The notes under the pieces: model-generated
Told to the model about the DNA's origin: nothing
Databases searched by the model: none
The model's input: only the letters and a program-made list of their open reading frames with translations
Position numbers and translations under genes: made by a program
Shown here: one piece after another, positions 51,057 to 56,695 of the stretch
Numbering within the stretch: the stretch's first letter is position 1
Layout of the letters: the number at the start of each line of letters is the position of its first letter
Assembly (NCBI GenBank): GCA_036397975.1
Contig: DASWHW010000133.1
Location: forward strand, 1 to 56,695
Direction of reading: 5' to 3'
DNA from: SZUA-287 sp036397975
Lineage (GTDB): Bacteria; Bacteroidota; Ignavibacteria; UBA10030; UBA6906
DNA length: 56,695 nucleotides

Positions 51057-52877
51057 ATGAATATACTAGGAATATCAGCTTTCTATCACGACTCCGCGGG
51101 TGCCTTAGTACGGGACGGAGAAATTGTTGCCGCCGCGCAGGAAGAACGCTTCACGCGCAGGAAGCATGATTTCAATTTTCCCACTCAGGCAATCGAATAC
51201 TGCTTGAAGCAGGGCGGGATCACGCCGAAACAGATCGACTTTGTTGCGTTTTATGACAAGCCTTTCCTCAAGTTCGAGAGGATTCTAGAGACATATCTTA
51301 TGTATGCCCCCAAGGGGATAAAGTCGTTTATCATGGCGATGCCTCTCTGGATCAAAGATAAGCTCTGGATGAAGTCTATGATCCATGATTCTCTCGAAGG
51401 CTTCGACGGGAAGATACTGTTTACAGAACATCACGAGTCCCATGCCGCCTCAGCCTTTTTCCCCTCGCCATATCAGCGGAGTGCATTCCTGACAATGGAT
51501 GGAGTGGGAGAATGGGCCACAACTAGTTATGGAATCGGTGATGGGAATAGAATAACGATTCATGGCGAGCTGAACTTCCCACATTCGCTCGGGTTGCTCT
51601 ACTCTGCGTTCACTTATTTCACAGGATTCAAAGTCAATTCAGCAGAATATAAGGTGATGGGTCTAGCTCCCTATGGAGAGCCGAAGTATGTCAAGCAAAT
51701 ATATGACCATTTGCTTGACTTAAAGGAAGACGGTTCCTTCAAGATGAACATGGACTTTTTTGACTATTGTGCCGGTCTGAAAATGACGAATGGAAAATTC
51801 GCGGATTTGTTTGGCGGCCCGCCACGGAAGCCTGAAACGAAACTCGGGCCAAGAGAAATGGATCTTGCGCGATCTGTACAGGATGTTACTGAGGAAATAA
51901 TGCTCCGAATGAGCCGCCACGTTCAAAAAGAAACTGGAGAAAAGAACCTCGTTCTCGCAGGTGGCGTTGCGCTTAATTGTGTCGGAAACGGAAAGATTCT
52001 AAGAGAAGGACCTTTCGAGAACATTTGGATTCAACCTGCAGCCGGTGATGCAGGTGGGGCCCTTGGGGCTGCATTGTTCACGTGGTACTCTTATCTCGGC
52101 AATCAACGGACACCTCGCCCTGACCGCGATTCCCAGAATGGCTCCTATCTCGGCCCTGTGTACACCGACGCGGAGCTTGAACACTATTTCAGAATGAATG
52201 AGATCGTTTATCAGCGGGTTTCTCCAGCCGACCTTGCAGATACGGTTGCGGAACTGATCGCGCAGGAAAACGTGATCGGATGGTTCCAGGGACGAATGGA
52301 GTTCGGACCGCGAGCCCTTGGGGCACGAAGTATTATTGGCGATGCTCGGTCGACGAAGATGCAATCTGTCATGAATCTCAAGATCAAATACCGTGAATCG
52401 TTCCGACCATTTGCGCCATCAGTGTTGCGCGAAAAAGTCTCCGACTATTTCGAGATGGACGTAGACAGTCCATACATGTTGCTCGTTGCACCCGTCGTTG
52501 AGAACCGCCGGTTAAAAATGACGGAGGAACAAGAGAAGCTCTTTGGGATTGACAAGCTAAATGTCCCTCGATCAGATGTTCCCGCGATTACCCACGTCGA
52601 TTACTCGGCGCGGATTCAGACGGTAACCCGAGAAGATCATCCACTATATTATGATCTCATCAATGCGTTTTATAAGAAGACCGGTTGCCCGATTATTATC
52701 AACACCTCATTCAATGTACGTGGCGAGCCGATTGTATGCAGGCCGGAAGAAGCATACAGATGCTTAATGCGAACGCAAATGGATTATCTTGTGATCGGAA
52801 ATTTCGTTGTTGCGAAGAACCAACAAAAGCCTCTGGAACAGGACACTGATTGGATGAAGGAGTTCGAACTTGATTGA
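51057..52877 (+). CDS. NodU/CmcH-family O-carbamoyltransferase
   Basis: 606 residues, the family length. The N-terminal Kae1-like domain starts MNILGISAFYHDSAGALVRDG (in part ISAFYHDSAG) and has the metal-binding HHESHAASAFFPS. The C-terminal domain has GRMEFGPRALGARSI, RESFRPFAPSVL and TSFNVRGEPIVCRPEEA. The enzyme uses carbamoyl phosphate and ATP to carbamoylate a hydroxyl, via carbamoyl-adenylate. The acceptor is unknown; a sugar of a surface polysaccharide is likely. AGGA lies 7 nt before the ATG. The three genes after it and carAB supply the context. Confidence 0.94.
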   Translation: MNILGISAFYHDSAGALVRDGEIVAAAQEERFTRRKHDFNFPTQAIEYCLKQGGITPKQIDFVAFYDKPFLKFERILETYLMYAPKGIKSFIMAMPLWIKDKLWMKSMIHDSLEGFDGKILFTEHHESHAASAFFPSPYQRSAFLTMDGVGEWATTSYGIGDGNRITIHGELNFPHSLGLLYSAFTYFTGFKVNSAEYKVMGLAPYGEPKYVKQIYDHLLDLKEDGSFKMNMDFFDYCAGLKMTNGKFADLFGGPPRKPETKLGPREMDLARSVQDVTEEIMLRMSRHVQKETGEKNLVLAGGVALNCVGNGKILREGPFENIWIQPAAGDAGGALGAALFTWYSYLGNQRTPRPDRDSQNGSYLGPVYTDAELEHYFRMNEIVYQRVSPADLADTVAELIAQENVIGWFQGRMEFGPRALGARSIIGDARSTKMQSVMNLKIKYRESFRPFAPSVLREKVSDYFEMDVDSPYMLLVAPVVENRRLKMTEEQEKLFGIDKLNVPRSDVPAITHVDYSARIQTVTREDHPLYYDLINAFYKKTGCPIIINTSFNVRGEPIVCRPEEAYRCLMRTQMDYLVIGNFVVAKNQQKPLEQDTDWMKEFELD

Positions 52878-53316
52878 GAAAGTAGACACCTCACGTGAAG
52901 CGGTAAGGAAAACTGGTCAGGCATTCCTTATCGCTGGGACAGTTATTGCGGCAATTATTGTCTGGAAGCATGGCTACGGTGATGAAGGCTGGCAAATCAG
53001 TAATGCAATGCAGAATGATACCTGGAAGTGGTTTCTCGGCTCCGGCTTTGGGCTCTCCATTATCAGCTATTTCGCATATCCAGTTTTCAAGCCGATTCAT
53101 ATTGGCTGGATGAAACTCGCTTTTGTCCTGGGCTGGTTCATGACGCGGGTAATCCTGAGTGTATTCTACTATCTCATACTCACCCCGATAGGCCTCTTCC
53201 TCCGAATAACTGGCAAAGATCTGCTCGACAGGAAGATCAACCGGGACGCGAAGTCGTATTGGATCAAGCGCGAGCAAGTTCTGTTCGACAAGACCAGATG
53301 GGAAAACCAATTCTAA
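52870..53316 (+). CDS. SxtJ-family small membrane protein
   Basis: 148 residues from TTG 52870, overlapping the carbamoyltransferase end by 8 bp. Three membrane segments are suggested (QAFLIAGTVIAAIIVW, LSIISYFAYPVF, and the RVILSVFYYLILTPIGLFLR region). The end TPIGLFLRITGKDLLDRK with SYWIKR matches SxtJ-type proteins, which commonly sit between NodU-like carbamoyltransferases and a DUF5989 gene. The role is unknown; it may anchor the enzyme to the membrane. Confidence 0.8.
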   Translation: MIEKVDTSREAVRKTGQAFLIAGTVIAAIIVWKHGYGDEGWQISNAMQNDTWKWFLGSGFGLSIISYFAYPVFKPIHIGWMKLAFVLGWFMTRVILSVFYYLILTPIGLFLRITGKDLLDRKINRDAKSYWIKREQVLFDKTRWENQF

Positions 53317-53393
53317 CTGCGCTGACATGAGTGAGCCGATCAACGCTCAACTCTGAAAAAAACCAACGGAATCCAAAATCTAGGGAGAAAGAA

Positions 53394-53561
53394 ATGGGAT
53401 CAACAAGCAAGCTATCGATCATCGGTGAACTCTGGACATTCATGCGGGTAAGAAAAAAATGGTGGCTGGGCCCGATCGTTTTCATGTTGCTAATGCTGGG
53501 GATACTGCTGGTGTTCACCCAAGGTTCCGCCCTGGCACCATTCATCTATACGCTATTCTGA
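53394..53561 (+). CDS. DUF5989-like small membrane protein
   Basis: 55 residues from ATG 53394, with GGGAGA 6 nt upstream. The sequence is a short basic helix (IIGELWTFMRVRKKWWLGPI) then one membrane segment (VFMLLMLGILLVFTQGSALAPFIYTLF in part). KKWWL-x-P followed by a hydrophobic segment is typical of DUF5989 proteins next to SxtJ. Frame open upstream to 53331, but the ribosome site fixes the shorter start. Function unknown. Confidence 0.78.
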   Translation: MGSTSKLSIIGELWTFMRVRKKWWLGPIVFMLLMLGILLVFTQGSALAPFIYTLF

Positions 53562-53590
53562 GAACTGGACCTCACACCAAATTGAAACGG

Positions 53591-54673
53591 ATGAAAGCAA
53601 GGCTCGTTCTCGAAGATGGAAGCGAGTTCGAAGGCGAACATTTTGGTGCCCCTATCTCATCGGCAGGAGAGGTGGTCTTTAATACTGGCATGGTTGGCTA
53701 CCCGGAGACAATGACGGATCCTTCCTATGCAGGCCAGATTCTCGTAACAACATATCCCCTCATTGGGAATTATGGCGTCCCAAGCCTAGAGAACACTTCT
53801 CGTGATGAGGTGCACCCACTCTACGAGAGTTCTCGCATACACATCAGGGGTCTTATAGTCTCGAGTCTTTCCGTTCAGCACAGCCATTGGTCCGCAGTTG
53901 GATCGCTTCAAGATTGGATGACAAAGAGTGGAGTTCCTGGACTCACGGGTATAGACACTCGCGCTCTTACGAAACGACTGCGTGAAAGAGGGACTATGCT
54001 GGGTAAACTCGTTGTTGATCAGGACATAACGCTTGAAGACCCTAACACGTGGAATATTGTTGCCGATGTCAGTATCAATAAGCCTGTTCTTCACGAGGCT
54101 TCGGGCGAGAAGAAAGTTGTCCTTGTTGATTTGGGGGCAAAGAACAACATCCTGCGCAGCCTGCTTCAACGTGAAGTCTCAGTACTCAGGGTTCCCTGGA
54201 ATTACGACTGGACTAATGAGGATGTTGACGGCGTATTCTTGTCCAACGGTCCCGGAGATCCGAAATTCTGTACCGATGCAATTGGCATCATTCGGAAAGG
54301 TTTTGACTTGGGCATCCCAATTTTCGGAATCTGTCTCGGACACCAATTACTCGCCCTCGCCGGTGGTGGAGATACATACAAGCTGAAATACGGGCACCGA
54401 AGCCAGAATCAACCTTGTATCGAGGTTGGATCATCGCGGTGTTACATAACGTCCCAGAATCATGGTTTCGCTGTCAATGAACGAAGTCTAGGCAGTGATT
54501 GGATCCCCTGGTTGTTCAACGCCAACGACGGGACAAACGAGGGAATCAAACATCGAACGAAACCAATTTCCTCCGTTCAGTTCCACCCGGAAGCATGCCC
54601 TGGTCCAACCGACACAAATTTCCTGTTTGATAATTTTGTCCGCACTCTTGATCATGAAACAACGTCCGCGTAA
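53591..54673 (+). CDS. carA: Carbamoyl-phosphate synthase small (glutaminase) subunit, CAD-like
   Basis: 360 residues from ATG 53591, chosen because MKARLVLEDGSEFEGEHFG is the family start; the frame runs back to 53459 over the DUF5989 gene. The N-terminal CPSase domain shows EVVFNTGMVGYPETMTDPSYAGQIL, split as EVVFNTGMVGYPE and DPSYAGQI. The class I glutaminase domain has the nucleophile Cys in GICLGHQLLALAGG and His in SQNHGFAV and FHPEA. It hydrolyses glutamine to feed ammonia to CarB. The wording around ITSQNHGFAV and NANDGTNEGI resembles animal CAD more than E. coli CarA. It follows the DUF5989 gene by 29 bp and overlaps carB by 20 bp. Confidence 0.95.
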   Translation: MKARLVLEDGSEFEGEHFGAPISSAGEVVFNTGMVGYPETMTDPSYAGQILVTTYPLIGNYGVPSLENTSRDEVHPLYESSRIHIRGLIVSSLSVQHSHWSAVGSLQDWMTKSGVPGLTGIDTRALTKRLRERGTMLGKLVVDQDITLEDPNTWNIVADVSINKPVLHEASGEKKVVLVDLGAKNNILRSLLQREVSVLRVPWNYDWTNEDVDGVFLSNGPGDPKFCTDAIGIIRKGFDLGIPIFGICLGHQLLALAGGGDTYKLKYGHRSQNQPCIEVGSSRCYITSQNHGFAVNERSLGSDWIPWLFNANDGTNEGIKHRTKPISSVQFHPEACPGPTDTNFLFDNFVRTLDHETTSA

Positions 54674-56695
54674 GGTCTTAATCCTCGGCAGCGGTGCTTT
54701 GAAGATAGGCGAGGCTGGAGAATTCGACTATTCGGGAAGCCAAGCGCTTAAAGCGTTGAAAGAAGAGGGCATTGAGACTGTCCTGGTGAACCCGAACATT
54801 GCGACGATCCAAACATCGGAGGGACTTGCAGACAAAGTCTACCTGCTTCCGGTGAATGCAGAGTTCGTTGAGCGAGTAATCGAAAGAGAGAAGCCTGACG
54901 GTATACTAATAAGTTTCGGTGGGCAAACGGCGCTCAACTGTGGTTTGGAACTCGCCAAGAAATGTGTCCTTGAGAGCAACGGCGTTCGTATTCTGGGTAC
55001 GCCGATCAAAGCAGTCGAGGATACAGAAGACCGTGATCTTTTCGTGAAGTGTCTCGGCGAAATAAATGTGGAGACTCCAAGATCCGAGGCTGTTACATCT
55101 GTCGAAGAGGCGAAACGTGTAGCAAAAGAGATCGGATATCCTGTTATGGCCCGCATCGCTTACGCGCTTGGCGGGTTAGGTTCCGGCATGTGTCAGGATG
55201 AATCGCAGTTGGAGGATAGGACGAAAAAGGGTTTTGCCCACTCAACCCAGATTCTCATTGAGGAATACCTGAAGGGGTGGAAGGAAGTCGAGTACGAGGT
55301 GGTGCGAGATCAATTCGACAACTGTATCACTGTCTGCAACATGGAGAACTTCGATCCTCTCGGCATACATACGGGTGAGAGTATTGTCGTTGCTCCCAGC
55401 CAAACCCTGACGAATGAAGAATATCATTTTCTCCGAGATATCTCGATCCGCGTTATCCGTCATCTCGGCATCATAGGCGAGTGTAATATCCAATTCGCCC
55501 TCAATCCACACTCCAAAGAATATCGCGTCATAGAAGTAAACTCACGGCTGAGCCGTAGTTCGGCACTGGCCTCAAAGGCAACGGGATACCCGCTTGCTTA
55601 TGTCGCAGCGAAGCTTGCCCTCGGTTACAGCCTTGTTGAATTGAGAAATTCCGTCACCCAGACAACCACAGCCTGCTTCGAGCCAGCACTGGATTACATT
55701 GTAGTGAAGGCACCTCGCTGGGATCTCAAGAAGTTCCGCAATGTTTCACACCAGCTGGGATCAGCGATGAAATCCGTTGGAGAAGTCATGGCCATCGGGA
55801 GGAATTTCGAAGAGGCAATTCAAAAAGCCTTACGTATGCTCGAGATAGGCGCGGACGGTGCTCTTTCAGCACGTGCTGGATCTGCAGACGATCTTTCCGA
55901 ACGTCTGTCAAAACCTGCGACCGAACGCATTTTTGCTGTAACGGATGCTTTGAGGCAGGGGTACACCATAGATCAAGTGTACGATCTTACACATATCGAC
56001 AAGTGGTTTCTCCAACGATTGCAGAATCTTCTCAGCATTGAAAAAGATCTTACGACATACGCTGGTGGGATGTGCCCGAAAAAGCTCTTTCGGGAGGCGA
56101 AGCGGGCCGGTTTCTCAGATGGACAAATTGGTCGCCTCCTGAAACTAGATGAGGATGCAGTCCGCCAGGCCAGAAAGAATCACGGCATCAAGCCGGTGGT
56201 CAAGCAGATCGACACGCTTGCTGCTGAATACCCAGCAAAGACAAACTACCTGTACCTGACATACGACGGAAACGAAGATGATGTGACGTGTGAAAGTCAA
56301 AAAAATGTCCTTGTCCTGGGTTCGGGGTCATATCGTATCGGGAGTTCCGTCGAATTCGACTGGTCATGCGTTGCCGCTTCAATGACGTTAAGAAAGCTTG
56401 GATATTCATCTATCCTTTTGAATTATAATCCAGAGACTGTCAGCACCGATTACGATATGAGCGACCGACTTTATTTCGATGAGATCAGTCTCGAAACTGT
56501 TCTGGATTTATATGAAAGGGAACGATGTGTTGGTGTTATCGTCTCGGTTGGAGGACAGGTTCCAAACAACATTGCTTTGCAGTTACATGAAGCTGGTGTG
56601 AAAGTGCTGGGAACATCTCCTTTAGATATCGATCGGGCGGAAGACAGACATAAATTTTCAACTCTCCTTGATGAGATTGGTGTCGACCAACCACC
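54654..56695 (+). CDS. carB: Carbamoyl-phosphate synthase large subunit, CAD-like (C-terminus beyond right edge)
   Basis: Partial, 680 codons visible, about two-thirds of the usual 1070. The start MKQRPRKVLILGSG lies in the carA end (20-bp overlap). The first synthetase half has GEAGEFDYSGSQALKALKEEG (in part GEAGEFDYSGSQALKAL), FGGQTALNCG, MARIAYALGGLGSG and DPLGIHTGESIVVAPSQTL; then the oligomerisation region, then the second half beginning VLGSGSYRIGSSVEFDW. This makes carbamoyl phosphate from bicarbonate, ammonia and two ATP. GEAGEFDYSG, LVNPNIATIQTSEGLADKVY and DPLGIHTGESIVVAPSQTL follow the eukaryotic CAD pattern rather than the E. coli GQACEFDYSG. The right edge cuts within the second ATP-grasp domain. 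Confidence 0.95.
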   Translation, partial: MKQRPRKVLILGSGALKIGEAGEFDYSGSQALKALKEEGIETVLVNPNIATIQTSEGLADKVYLLPVNAEFVERVIEREKPDGILISFGGQTALNCGLELAKKCVLESNGVRILGTPIKAVEDTEDRDLFVKCLGEINVETPRSEAVTSVEEAKRVAKEIGYPVMARIAYALGGLGSGMCQDESQLEDRTKKGFAHSTQILIEEYLKGWKEVEYEVVRDQFDNCITVCNMENFDPLGIHTGESIVVAPSQTLTNEEYHFLRDISIRVIRHLGIIGECNIQFALNPHSKEYRVIEVNSRLSRSSALASKATGYPLAYVAAKLALGYSLVELRNSVTQTTTACFEPALDYIVVKAPRWDLKKFRNVSHQLGSAMKSVGEVMAIGRNFEEAIQKALRMLEIGADGALSARAGSADDLSERLSKPATERIFAVTDALRQGYTIDQVYDLTHIDKWFLQRLQNLLSIEKDLTTYAGGMCPKKLFREAKRAGFSDGQIGRLLKLDEDAVRQARKNHGIKPVVKQIDTLAAEYPAKTNYLYLTYDGNEDDVTCESQKNVLVLGSGSYRIGSSVEFDWSCVAASMTLRKLGYSSILLNYNPETVSTDYDMSDRLYFDEISLETVLDLYERERCVGVIVSVGGQVPNNIALQLHEAGVKVLGTSPLDIDRAEDRHKFSTLLDEIGVDQP

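Noticed and set aside
1..56695. tRNA, rRNA, CRISPR or insertion sequences
   Set aside because: No T-loop/acceptor pattern in intergenic regions, no regularly spaced repeats, and no transposase or integrase gene were seen.

Overview
The window is a dense bacterial chromosome segment with about 40 genes, no mobile element, no CRISPR array and no tRNA or rRNA that I can see. It encodes type IX secretion system (T9SS) parts (SprA, PorX, PorU, PorV), a T9SS-tailed secreted protein, a TonB-dependent receptor with a carboxypeptidase-like N-terminal domain, and CarA/CarB of the CAD-like type. Together these point to the Bacteroidota/Ignavibacteriota/Chlorobi group. The promoters I can read have an ordinary TTGACA-like -35 and TATATT-like -10, almost always 17 bp apart. 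They do not have the TTTG/TAnnTTTG form of Bacteroides and Flavobacterium, so a deep-branching lineage such as Ignavibacteria is more likely. That placement is inference.

Layout. 1-2863 (minus): nucleotide-sugar and polysaccharide-export genes (RmlC-like, rmlB, SLBB export protein running off the left edge) behind their own promoter. 3076-12407 (minus): a compact housekeeping run (porX, tsaE, tsaB, accD, arginase, panC, GlmU-like uridylyltransferase, a small secreted protein with its own promoter, LytR_C protein, rsfS, argS), many joined by 4-bp overlaps. 12489-20279 (minus): giant sprA. 20513-23022 (plus): an LptF/LptG permease pair diverging from sprA. 23037-39148 (minus): a cell-envelope block, reading upstream to downstream lipoprotein, TonB receptor, a structured leader RNA with a terminator, porU, porV, an M6-like secreted protein whose zinc motif is lost, a metallopeptidase/beta-propeller/outer-membrane-barrel fusion, and an envelope protein. 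39182-46595 (minus): ychF, a TPR lipoprotein, a two-component cluster (HTH-REC regulator, lone DHp protein, hybrid kinase) and purC. 46696-49765 (minus): an orphan gene, aat, a methyltransferase, a quinone-oxidoreductase-like enzyme and a small protein. 49798-56695 (plus): a UbiA prenyltransferase, then carbamoyltransferase, SxtJ-like, DUF5989-like, carA and carB (cut by the right edge).

How it works together. SprA is the T9SS outer-membrane channel, PorV its shuttle, PorU the sortase that removes the C-terminal signal, and PorX the response-regulator/PglZ protein that controls the system. The M6-like protein carries a T9SS tail and is a likely cargo. The right-hand operon couples carbamoyl-phosphate synthesis (CarAB) to an O-carbamoyltransferase that would consume it. 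The strongest candidate for something undescribed is the roughly 200-nt leader RNA before porU, with a consensus promoter, five hairpins, an intrinsic terminator and a competing antiterminator pairing.
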